A stretch of DNA of 34,191 nucleotides, from the NCBI GenBank assembly GCA_036655975.1, contig JAVVPD010000012.1, positions 1 through 34,191 of the forward strand, in the 5' to 3' direction. Both the position numbers and the translations under genes were made by a program. The DNA is from CASQEL01 sp036655975. GTDB lineage: Bacteria > Desulfobacterota > Desulfovibrionia > Desulfovibrionales > Desulfovibrionaceae. The notes under the pieces are model-generated. The model ran no database searches. It was not told the DNA's origin and saw only the letters and a program-made list of their open reading frames with translations. Each line of letters begins with the position of its first letter. Positions within the stretch are counted from its first letter, which is position 1. Below are positions 1-5,630 of the stretch, one piece after another.

Positions 1-353
1 TTAATGATGTTTGTGCCATCTGTGCCCAGAGCCCCCCCCACGCGTGCATCCCCGAAAGCCATGTCTCCAATTTCTAGCCGCACTGTGCCGCTGAGATTTT
101 CTGAAGCGATAGCTTCCAATTGCAAAACGACTCGCTCTGCAGACCAAAAATTGTCTCGCGGCACGCGGAAGGAATTCCATTGCTGCCCGCTAACATTGCG
201 TCCTGCCCGCGTTTTGCTCATGAAGTTACCGCCACTAACATAGTCAAAGTCGAATATCCACATCCCTTTTGTTTTGAACTCGATAGCCTGTGCGTTATTG
301 ACCGCGCTGAACATCAACCCGGCAGTCAATATCAAGAGCAGAACTTTTTTCAT
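1..353 (-). CDS. Outer membrane porin, N-terminal part (cut by window edge)
   Basis: The minus strand reads open from an ATG at 353 to the left edge, about 117 codons, so the C-terminal part lies outside. The start is preceded by GAGGAG (minus strand, 359-364). The first 24 residues form a clear signal peptide (MKK, a hydrophobic stretch LLLILTAGLMF, then NAQA before IEF). The mature N-terminus (IEFKTKGMWIFDFDY) and the later stretch VVLQLEAIASENLSGTVRLEIGD followed by GGALGTDG resemble the outer membrane homotrimeric porins common in Desulfovibrio, which form passive diffusion channels. That family match is from memory. The gene lies downstream of the thioredoxin-like gene on the same strand with a 78-nt gap, so it may have its own promoter or be read through. 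An independent porin transcript seems more likely. Confidence 0.75.
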   Translation of the reverse strand, partial: MKKVLLLILTAGLMFSAVNNAQAIEFKTKGMWIFDFDYVSGGNFMSKTRAGRNVSGQQWNSFRVPRDNFWSAERVVLQLEAIASENLSGTVRLEIGDMAFGDARVGGALGTDGTNII

Positions 354-431
354 ATAGCCTCCTCAATAGGGTTATTAGGTGTTTTTTCGCAACAGTGGCA
401 CACTGTAGGGTGCTCTTTATATTCTCCGCAG

Positions 432-725
432 TTATGAAGACTCGTTTTCAGACTGAGCCGTCTGCCGTAGCGCCAAACGGCGGCAAAGTTCTTGGAGTAA
501 TGCTGGGCTGAGTTCCCGTCCTATGGAAAAGGGGTGTTCTTCCACCAGCAGCACAGGTGTCATTCCCGAATACCCACTGCGCGCTATTTCCAAACCACAA
601 GCAAGACAGACCACATGGGCGTGCAGTTTGTAGTGTCGTAAATTTCGCCGTAATTCCTGTTCTGCCCGCGCGAGACGATCTCCCTGTAAATCCAGCACAG
701 TGATATGCAAACTTGGCTCAGGCAT
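432..725 (-). CDS. Small thioredoxin-fold protein with displaced CxxC (97 aa)
   Basis: This 97-residue protein starts 2 nt after the stop of the thioredoxin-reductase-like gene, so the two are almost certainly co-translated. Its layout matches the short Thioredoxin_3-type fold: a first strand (LHITVLDL), a helix, a second strand (HAHVV), a helix, and then GMTPVLLV, where Pro57 sits where the cis-proline of thioredoxins is found. The usual CxxC after the first strand is absent (QGDR occupies that place). A new CxxC, Cys40-Leu-Ala-Cys43, follows the second strand. The fold assignment is inferred from this pattern. The protein may be the redox partner of the neighbouring flavoprotein. It could also be a metal-binding or regulatory protein that has lost thioredoxin activity. 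Start codon 725 has only a weak GGGA ribosome site, consistent with translational coupling. Confidence 0.6.
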   Translation of the reverse strand: MPEPSLHITVLDLQGDRLARAEQELRRNLRHYKLHAHVVCLACGLEIARSGYSGMTPVLLVEEHPFSIGRELSPALLQELCRRLALRQTAQSENESS

Positions 726-727
726 AG

Positions 728-1660
728 TTATTTCCCGCTACGCAAAGTGCGGATATAGCGTTCTGCGGACAGGCTCGCTACAGTACCGTCAGCTATGGCC
801 GTGGTGATTTGTCGAAAGGCTTTGTCATTGATGTCACCGGCGGAAAATACACCGGGAATGCTCGTACTCATATCCGTACCAGCCTTGATATAGCCTTGGG
901 GAGAAAGTTCCAGCATCTCCGCAAACAGCGCGTTGTTGGGTTTTTGCCCCAAAAAAACAAATATGCCCTCTACGGCAATACGGCGTTTTTCGCCGGTGTC
1001 GGTATTTTCCAGTACCGCTCCACAGAGCTTGCCGTTATTCACTTCAAGATCTGCCACACGGGTGGAGGTAAGCCCTTCAGCCTTACCCGTGGCGAATAGT
1101 TGTTGCTGTGTTCCTGCTGCTGCAAAATAGCGGGGCATACTTTCCACCAGCGTGATATGTTCCACGCCGAGGTTGAGCATATACAAGCTTTCGTCAAAAG
1201 CACTGTTGCCGCCGCCCACTACCAAGACGCGTTTGCCAAGGTAGGCCGCGCCGTCACAAATAGCGCAAAAATGTACTTGATCAGCTTCGGTAGGGGTATC
1301 CAGTGGAATAGGTTGGCGCCCTGTGGCTAAAATGATTGCAGGTGCGGTGAACACCACATCTTCTGTATATACCTGTTTTGCTGTACCGTGCAGATCCAGC
1401 GCTTCCACTTCGCACACTTCTTCCACTTCCACGCCAAGGCTGTCCACATGCTCGCGCATCTTTTGCATCAGCTCCATGCCGTGGATAAAAGGATAGGAGG
1501 GGAAATTTTCGACCATAAAGGTAGAGTTTACCAGCCCACCCGTAATGTTACTTTCCAAAACGATGGTCTTGAGGGCTGCCCGTGCTGCGTATATGGCAGC
1601 CGTCATTCCGGCGGGGCCACCACCGAGAATAATCAGGTCATAAGAACGTATTGTGCTCAT
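728..1660 (-). CDS. trxB: Thioredoxin-reductase-like FAD oxidoreductase without HRR motif
   Basis: A 310-residue flavoprotein with the full thioredoxin reductase architecture: FAD-binding GGGPAG at 13-18, the redox-active pair Cys132-Ala-Ile-Cys135 followed by DG, a second nucleotide-binding GGGNSA at 149-154, and the C-terminal FAD motif GVFSAGD. Low-molecular-weight thioredoxin reductases bind the 2'-phosphate of NADPH through HRRxxxR. The aligned place here (about 172-178) reads VESMPRY, so NADPH preference is doubtful and NADH or another donor should be considered. Start ATG 1660 has AAGGAG seven bases upstream. The gene sits between a GNAT acetyltransferase and the small thioredoxin-fold gene in a tight operon. 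The gene symbol refers to the family; a specialised paralogue is likely. Confidence 0.85.
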   Translation of the reverse strand: MSTIRSYDLIILGGGPAGMTAAIYAARAALKTIVLESNITGGLVNSTFMVENFPSYPFIHGMELMQKMREHVDSLGVEVEEVCEVEALDLHGTAKQVYTEDVVFTAPAIILATGRQPIPLDTPTEADQVHFCAICDGAAYLGKRVLVVGGGNSAFDESLYMLNLGVEHITLVESMPRYFAAAGTQQQLFATGKAEGLTSTRVADLEVNNGKLCGAVLENTDTGEKRRIAVEGIFVFLGQKPNNALFAEMLELSPQGYIKAGTDMSTSIPGVFSAGDINDKAFRQITTAIADGTVASLSAERYIRTLRSGK

Positions 1661-1724
1661 TATCTTCTCCTTATGAAAGTGGTATCGCTGGGGACACGGT
1701 TAGGGGCAGGGGATATGTCAAAAA

Positions 1725-2366
1725 TTACGTGTAAACCACCTGTACGGTTTTGCCGTTCAGTTTCAGGCCCGTGCCCTGTAATCCCCGCTTCAAAGCCTGT
1801 TCGTGTCCCGTGGAATCCAGAGCATTAACAAGGATGCTTGCTTTGCCCATGTTTGAGACCGTCAAACCCGTATGCATTAAAATAAAGCGCAATTTTCCGT
1901 CGTATTTTTCTGCAATAGCTCTAATACGAAAACCCAAGGTAAACAGATTTTTTAAACTGGGGGTGTTGCCAGGCCATGCCGTACTGCATACGAGGGGGCG
2001 CTCGTGTGCTGCGGCTGAATCCAGATTACGGCGCCCCAGCACCTGCCCCAGGCCTCGGCCTCGGTATTCCGGCAAAAAATACGCCGCTTCCAGATGCGCC
2101 ACCCGACCGAGATCATTGACGGATAAGCCGATATCCCGCCCCAGGTTATCCGCTCCCGCGACATCAGGAAAACGTAATACCGAACAGCCCACAAGGCGTT
2201 CTTCGTGGCAGGCCAGCGTTATTTGGCCCCGCCCCGCGATGATAGACCGATAAAAATTTGCGTCGTCCGCGTAGAGCATATCAGGATGCGTAAGCCCAGC
2301 CACCACACGCGCTTGCAAATTCAGCACAGACTCCACATCAGCCGCCGTTGCAGAACGAATTTCCAT
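1725..2366 (-). CDS. GNAT-family N-acetyltransferase
   Basis: A 213-residue protein with the GNAT fold. It has an N-terminal strand (MEIRSATAADVESVLNLQ), and the acetyl-CoA pyrophosphate-binding loop is visible as YRGRGLGQVL (101-110), preceded by the strand VAHLEAAYFLPE. A later FTLGFRIRAIAEKYDG matches the C-terminal part of the fold. The start chosen is ATG 2366, which has GGAG eight bases upstream embedded in the stop region of the racemase gene. An in-frame ATG five codons upstream (2381) has no such site. The gap to the racemase stop is only 2 nt. The acceptor substrate is unknown. The coupling to a PLP racemase suggests an amine or amino acid, but this is inference. Confidence 0.8.
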   Translation of the reverse strand: MEIRSATAADVESVLNLQARVVAGLTHPDMLYADDANFYRSIIAGRGQITLACHEERLVGCSVLRFPDVAGADNLGRDIGLSVNDLGRVAHLEAAYFLPEYRGRGLGQVLGRRNLDSAAAHERPLVCSTAWPGNTPSLKNLFTLGFRIRAIAEKYDGKLRFILMHTGLTVSNMGKASILVNALDSTGHEQALKRGLQGTGLKLNGKTVQVVYT

Positions 2367-2368
2367 GC

Positions 2369-3364
2369 TCACTCCAAGCACAAAGGGACGCGCGGTGTTG
2401 CCAGCGCTCGGGCTAAACTGCGGTGATGCAGCTCAAAAAGGAGCTCGTCCCCGCAGTGCATGTGGACGGGACAATCTGAAATGTCAAAAATACTATATCC
2501 TGATGACGCTCCCTGAAAAAGCATGCCGGGGTAGGGCGGCGTAACCAATTCAGGATTTGTGTCGTTAGTACCAAAATCAAAAACTGCGCGTAACATTCCA
2601 TTTTTACGAGAACATTCTATGATTTGTCCGCACAAGCGCACCGCCGTGCGACTCAAACCTGGTACCGCTTGCCCGCTGAGAGGGTACACCCCAAGATACA
2701 CCGCCGTGCCGCAACGTATTTCTGTAATTCCGCTTGGTAAACCGGATTCCGCCCCTAAAAGGAGAATATCCGATCCCCCCACAGAAATATGGGGTACCGG
2801 ACGGCCCGTGCGCTCTTGCACCGCATGACGCAAAGCCAGAAGGCGGAGCAGGTCTTCTTTTTTGGGGGGCTGCTCACTGATGCACGCAAAGTTGGCTGCA
2901 AGCCCCCACAGCTCCACATGGGGTGCCAGGTCGCTCATTTCTACAGCTAGCAATTCCAGTTCGCCAGGCAGTACACCGTCACGCCCGTCACCCACCTCCA
3001 CCGGGAGTACCACGCGCAAGATTCGTTGCTGCCGGCGGGCTTCCTTCGCGATGCGTTGTAGAGAACGGATGCCCGTCTGATAGAGTACGTCATATCCGCT
3101 CACCACTTCGGGAATGGCACTATCCGGAACAAGATAAAGCAGATGCGAAGCTACTCCTACAGGAAGGTGCAACGACACGCCGGGGAAATGACAAAATCCC
3201 GCACGACTGCAAAATCCACAATCAAGCATGAATTTCAATAAATCAGGCCTAATGCCTGCTTCTTTGAAGACAAGCATAAAGTCGGCCCCCAGTGTGCGGC
3301 AGCGCTCACTGACTGTGCGTAGATTGTGTTCCAAGGCCTGCCTGTTGACCAATAAGTGCGGCAT
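2369..3364 (-). CDS. PLP-dependent alanine/ornithine racemase-family protein
   Basis: A 331-residue protein of the alanine-racemase N-terminal (fold III TIM barrel) PLP family, most like ornithine-racemase/YhfX-type members. Lys34 in LVFKEAG is in the position of the PLP Schiff-base lysine. VGDGRDGVLPGEL, WGLAANFACI, HISVGGSDILLL (phosphate-binding region) and IRCGTAVYLG follow in family order. The length fits this subgroup, which lacks the longer C-terminal beta domain layout of classical Alr. ATG 3364 is chosen over an upstream ATG at 3403 because GAGGGA lies 7 nt before it, and because 3403 would fall inside the predicted promoter element. It is the first gene of the minus-strand operon under the sigma-54-like promoter at 3395-3415. 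Cys-rich CGFCSRAGFC near residues 43-52 is unusual for the family. The substrate is not known. Confidence 0.75.
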   Translation of the reverse strand: MPHLLVNRQALEHNLRTVSERCRTLGADFMLVFKEAGIRPDLLKFMLDCGFCSRAGFCHFPGVSLHLPVGVASHLLYLVPDSAIPEVVSGYDVLYQTGIRSLQRIAKEARRQQRILRVVLPVEVGDGRDGVLPGELELLAVEMSDLAPHVELWGLAANFACISEQPPKKEDLLRLLALRHAVQERTGRPVPHISVGGSDILLLGAESGLPSGITEIRCGTAVYLGVYPLSGQAVPGLSRTAVRLCGQIIECSRKNGMLRAVFDFGTNDTNPELVTPPYPGMLFQGASSGYSIFDISDCPVHMHCGDELLFELHHRSLARALATPRVPLCLE

Positions 3365-3394
3365 GTGTGTTCCCTCTGTATTTTCTTGTGAGGG

Positions 3395-3415
3395 AAAGCA
3401 CATTGTGTGCCAAAA
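3395..3415 (-). promoter_or_regulatory. Sigma-54-like promoter of the racemase operon
   Basis: On the minus strand this reads TTTGGCACACAATGTGCTTT with one more T in front. TGGCAC (3407-3412) and GTGCT (3397-3401) have the exact GG-to-GC spacing of the -24/-12 consensus TGGCAC-N5-TTGCW, with one mismatch. The expected transcript start near 3387 leaves about 23 nt before ATG 3364, enough for the GAGGGA ribosome site. An identical 21-bp copy drives in the other direction at 3718-3738. The core GCACA-CAA-TGTGC is also a palindrome, so a repressor operator is an alternative reading. Confidence 0.6.
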
Positions 3416-3551
3416 TTTATACGTAATTTTTATAGTATGTTAACGGTATTACTGTCTTTTACTCGTGTATTTTGCAGCACTATCCCCCTAAAAAGAGTGC
3501 ACATAAATTCAACACTATGAGGGCTACTGCCTTCCGCAGGTGTGCATTCTA

Positions 3552-3567
3552 AAAATAGGAGTATTTT
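3552..3567. repeat. Inverted repeat AAAATA-ggag-TATTTT
   Basis: AAAATA (3552-3557), a 4-nt GGAG centre and TATTTT (3562-3567) form a perfect short inverted repeat in the divergent control region, 40-70 bp from the other symmetric motifs. It may be a protein-binding site, but AT-rich symmetric hexamers also occur by chance. Confidence 0.3.
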
Positions 3568-3592
3568 CCCCCCTATGCGTGCATATAAGGAG

Positions 3593-3607
3593 TTGCAAGT
3601 CTTGCAA
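3593..3607. promoter_or_regulatory. Perfect inverted repeat TTGCAAG-T-CTTGCAA
   Basis: A 7-bp arm, one centre base and a perfect 7-bp complementary arm, starting 114 bp upstream of the -24 element of the plus-strand promoter and about 180 bp from the minus-strand one. Its position and symmetry fit an upstream activator sequence for a dimeric sigma-54 activator, such as the one encoded at 8678-10282. Binding is inferred only. Confidence 0.45.
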
Positions 3608-3618
3608 ATTTCCCATTA

Positions 3619-3644
3619 GTGCACAAAATATGTACACAAAATAT
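3619..3644. repeat. Tandem 13-bp repeat, candidate activator site
   Basis: GTGCACAAAATAT (3619-3631) is followed directly by GTACACAAAATAT (3632-3644), with 12 of 13 bases identical. It lies about 77 bp upstream of the -24 box at 3721, within the usual range of sigma-54 enhancer sites. A related GTGCACATAAAT is present at 3497-3508. Whether the activator binds this repeat or the nearby inverted repeat cannot be told from sequence. Confidence 0.5.
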
Positions 3645-3717
3645 CCACGTGACTATTGAAAAATGCAGCACCTCAATGGTGATAAAATTCACAATATACC
3701 CAAAATACAGACATTTT

Positions 3718-3738
3718 TTTTGGCACACAATGTGCTTT
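3718..3738 (+). promoter_or_regulatory. Sigma-54-like promoter of the arylsulfotransferase operon
   Basis: TGGCAC (3721-3726) and GTGCT (3732-3736) match the -24/-12 consensus with correct spacing. The predicted start is near 3748, leaving an untranslated leader of about 93 nt before ATG 3841. The 21-bp element is identical to the inverted copy at 3395-3415. A canonical sigma-54 activator gene closes the cluster at 8678-10282. Confidence 0.65.
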
Positions 3739-3840
3739 TAGCGTGGCATGTGCAAAGGCGTCTATGGTGTTCAAATAAATTCAGATCAGAACTACGATTG
3801 ACGACATTGACCAACAAACACAACATTTCAGGAGACAATC

Positions 3841-5229
3841 ATGGCAGGAATTCACGCTACCCCCACAGGGCTACATCGGTACTTTAAAGACCTGTGCTAC
3901 GACGGGTACAACCTTTTCCCCTTGTACTTTTCCAAGGACACCTTGCTGCTGAATATGGAAGGCGAAATTGTTCATACGTGGAAAAGCGACTATATGCCGG
4001 GCTTGTTCGCCCATCTTATGCCCGACGGAACATTGCTGCGCGGCATTCGCGTCCCCAATCAATCTGTGCGCTTTGCCGGAACCACCGGTGGCTTTGAACG
4101 CTTTGACTGGGAGGGCAATCTCCTCCAACGCTATATCAAGAACGATCACGAAACAGACGAATGCTTGTCCCACGCCTTTTGCCCCATGCCCAACGGCAAC
4201 ACCATTGTTATTTGTCTTGAAAAGAAAACCAATGAAGAAGCCTATGCTCTGGGGCGCAAACCCGGCACACTGCCCGAAAAAGGCGAACTGTTCGAAGGCA
4301 AATATCACAAGGGTTTGTATCTCGATTACCTCATGGAAATCGATAAAAATAACAATGTTGTTTGGGAATGGCATTTGTGGGATCACGTAGGCGATGGCCC
4401 AGGTAAATTTAATCTCAATTACATTCTGCCCAAAACACACGGATATTTTTCCACGGTGGACTGGGTACATTTTAATGCCGTAGACTACAATCCCCGCACA
4501 GATCAGGTGGTGGTCACTTGCCGCAATTTTGGCGAGTTTGTGATAATCGATCGTAAAAGTGGCAAGATTGCCTCCCGCTGGGGCAATCCGGTAACCTACA
4601 ATCAAGGCGTGGCCCCCAGTTATTGCGAAGACGGCGACGAACAGCTCTTTGGCCCTCACAACGGGCACTTCCTTGATAATGACAATGTAGAAATTTTCGA
4701 CAATGGCTGCATGCGCCCGCAGGGTAACCGTTCTCGTGTTCTGGAAGTGAATCCCCTGACAGGCAAGATTGTCTGGGAATACAAGTCCCACCATCCCTAC
4801 AACTTCTGTTCGTCCTATCAAAGTTCCTGTCAGCGTCTGGCTAACGGCAATGTGCTGGTCTGTGCGTCAGGCCAAGGGCAAATTTTTGAAGTGACCGGCG
4901 GCCCAGAACCCCGCGTGGTGTGGGAATTTGTCTGCCCATGGCTCATGGACGGCAGTATTACCAACCTGTTGGACGATACAGACGCCTTTATCGACAATTC
5001 TACCGCCATTAATAAAGGGTTCAACAAAAATATGATCCACCGTGTGTATCGCTATGGCAAAGAATTCCCCGCTTTTGCCGGCAAGGATTTGTCCCACTCC
5101 ACACCTATTTCCCCGTCCATTGCCCGCTTATGGGAAATGGAACCTTGGAAGTCTGGTCTTGAAAGAGCGCGCAAGGCCCCTTGGCCCGTAGCTGCGGAAT
5201 ATTCTTTGGATAACGCTCCCGGTAAATAA
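3841..5229 (+). CDS. Arylsulfate sulfotransferase-like protein, cytoplasmic form
   Basis: A 462-residue protein of the PAPS-independent arylsulfotransferase (ASST) family. Family members move a sulfuryl group from one phenolic sulfate to another phenol through a sulfohistidine. The beta-propeller is visible as repeated strands around residues 41 (GEIVHTWKSD), 93, 172 (NNVVWEWHLWDH), 241 (GKIASRWGNP), 308 (GKIVWEYKSHHP) and 357 (EPRVVWEFVCP). His210 in DWVHFNAVDY and His273/His276 in GPHNGHFLDND sit in the family's conserved histidine regions, but I cannot assign the catalytic one with certainty. There is no signal peptide, unlike periplasmic enterobacterial AssT (about 600 residues), so it should act in the cytoplasm. 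It has at least 11 cysteines. ATG 3841 has AGGAG upstream. It is the first gene of the sigma-54-type operon. Confidence 0.8.
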   Translation: MAGIHATPTGLHRYFKDLCYDGYNLFPLYFSKDTLLLNMEGEIVHTWKSDYMPGLFAHLMPDGTLLRGIRVPNQSVRFAGTTGGFERFDWEGNLLQRYIKNDHETDECLSHAFCPMPNGNTIVICLEKKTNEEAYALGRKPGTLPEKGELFEGKYHKGLYLDYLMEIDKNNNVVWEWHLWDHVGDGPGKFNLNYILPKTHGYFSTVDWVHFNAVDYNPRTDQVVVTCRNFGEFVIIDRKSGKIASRWGNPVTYNQGVAPSYCEDGDEQLFGPHNGHFLDNDNVEIFDNGCMRPQGNRSRVLEVNPLTGKIVWEYKSHHPYNFCSSYQSSCQRLANGNVLVCASGQGQIFEVTGGPEPRVVWEFVCPWLMDGSITNLLDDTDAFIDNSTAINKGFNKNMIHRVYRYGKEFPAFAGKDLSHSTPISPSIARLWEMEPWKSGLERARKAPWPVAAEYSLDNAPGK

Positions 5230-5235
5230 GCACGA

Positions 5236-5269
5236 GCAGCGCCGAAGGTATGGAATGCTTCGGCGCTGC
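5236..5269 (+). other. Intercistronic 12-bp stem-loop
   Basis: GCAGCGCCGAAG (5236-5247) and CTTCGGCGCTGC (5258-5269) form a perfect GC-rich 12-bp stem with a 10-nt loop just after the arylsulfotransferase stop. No T-run follows, so it is unlikely to be an intrinsic terminator. It ends about 8 nt before the GGAGA site of the next gene. It could protect the upstream message from 3' exonucleases or reduce downstream expression. Confidence 0.6.
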
Positions 5270-5290
5270 ATCAATATGGAGAACAGCAGA

Positions 5291-5596
5291 ATGGAACAAC
5301 TCACCGATGCCACCTACGCAGCACGCCTTGCGGCTACAGAAGGCGGGGTGCTTATTTTCTTCAAAAAATTGTGTCCGCATTGCAAAAACATGGAAAAGGT
5401 CATGGAAAAATTTCACGGCCTCGTTCCGCAAAGCACCCTGCTGGCTCTGGATATAGAAGAAAACCCGGCTTCTGCCGCTGCATTGGGCGTAGAACGGCCC
5501 CCCACACTTATCATTGTCAAAGGCGGCAAGGCCTGCGCCAAAAAGGTGGGTCTTATGAATCCTAAAGAACTTCTGGCTTTGTACAAGAGCGCTTAA
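5291..5596 (+). CDS. Thioredoxin-fold protein with CPHC active site
   Basis: A 101-residue single-domain thioredoxin-fold protein: LIFFKKLCPHCKNMEKVMEKF carries the active-site CPHC, the dipeptide typical of DsbA rather than of thioredoxin (CGPC). RPPTLIIVKGGK supplies the cis-proline strand. No signal peptide or membrane segment is present. ATG 5291 is preferred because GGAGA lies 8-9 nt upstream; in-frame ATGs at 5255 and 5276 lack a site and 5255 is inside the stem-loop. In uropathogenic E. coli an AssT gene is accompanied by a dedicated DsbL/DsbI pair, so pairing of an ASST with a CPHC oxidoreductase here is notable. In a cytoplasmic setting it may reduce or protect cysteines instead. That role is inferred. 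Confidence 0.8.
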   Translation: MEQLTDATYAARLAATEGGVLIFFKKLCPHCKNMEKVMEKFHGLVPQSTLLALDIEENPASAAALGVERPPTLIIVKGGKACAKKVGLMNPKELLALYKSA

Positions 5597-5630
5597 AAGC
5601 CGCTAACAGCGCCAACAGGAGAAATTGCCC

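Larger units (their letters stand above)
3365..3840. other. Divergent intergenic control region, no gene
   Basis: About 476 bp separate the start codons of the racemase operon (minus) and the arylsulfotransferase operon (plus). The stretch is AT-rich and no open frame in it looks like a real gene. It contains two inverted copies of a sigma-54-like promoter (3395-3415 minus, 3718-3738 plus), a 7-1-7 inverted repeat (3593-3607), a 13-bp tandem repeat (3619-3644), a further related GTGCACATAAAT (3497-3508), and an AAAATA/TATTTT inverted repeat (3552-3567). This density of symmetric motifs is what a shared enhancer region for a sigma-54 activator would look like. Confidence 0.7.

Noticed and set aside
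390..415. TGGCACAC...GTGCT on the plus strand near the porin gene, resembling the sigma-54 element
   Set aside because: The spacing between GG and GC is too long for -24/-12, and it would point away from the porin. CAGTG-GCA-CACTG (393-405) is a palindrome of unclear meaning.
3871..4821. A 316-codon open frame antisense to the arylsulfotransferase gene
   Set aside because: Composition is that of a shadow frame; no family motif or ribosome site.
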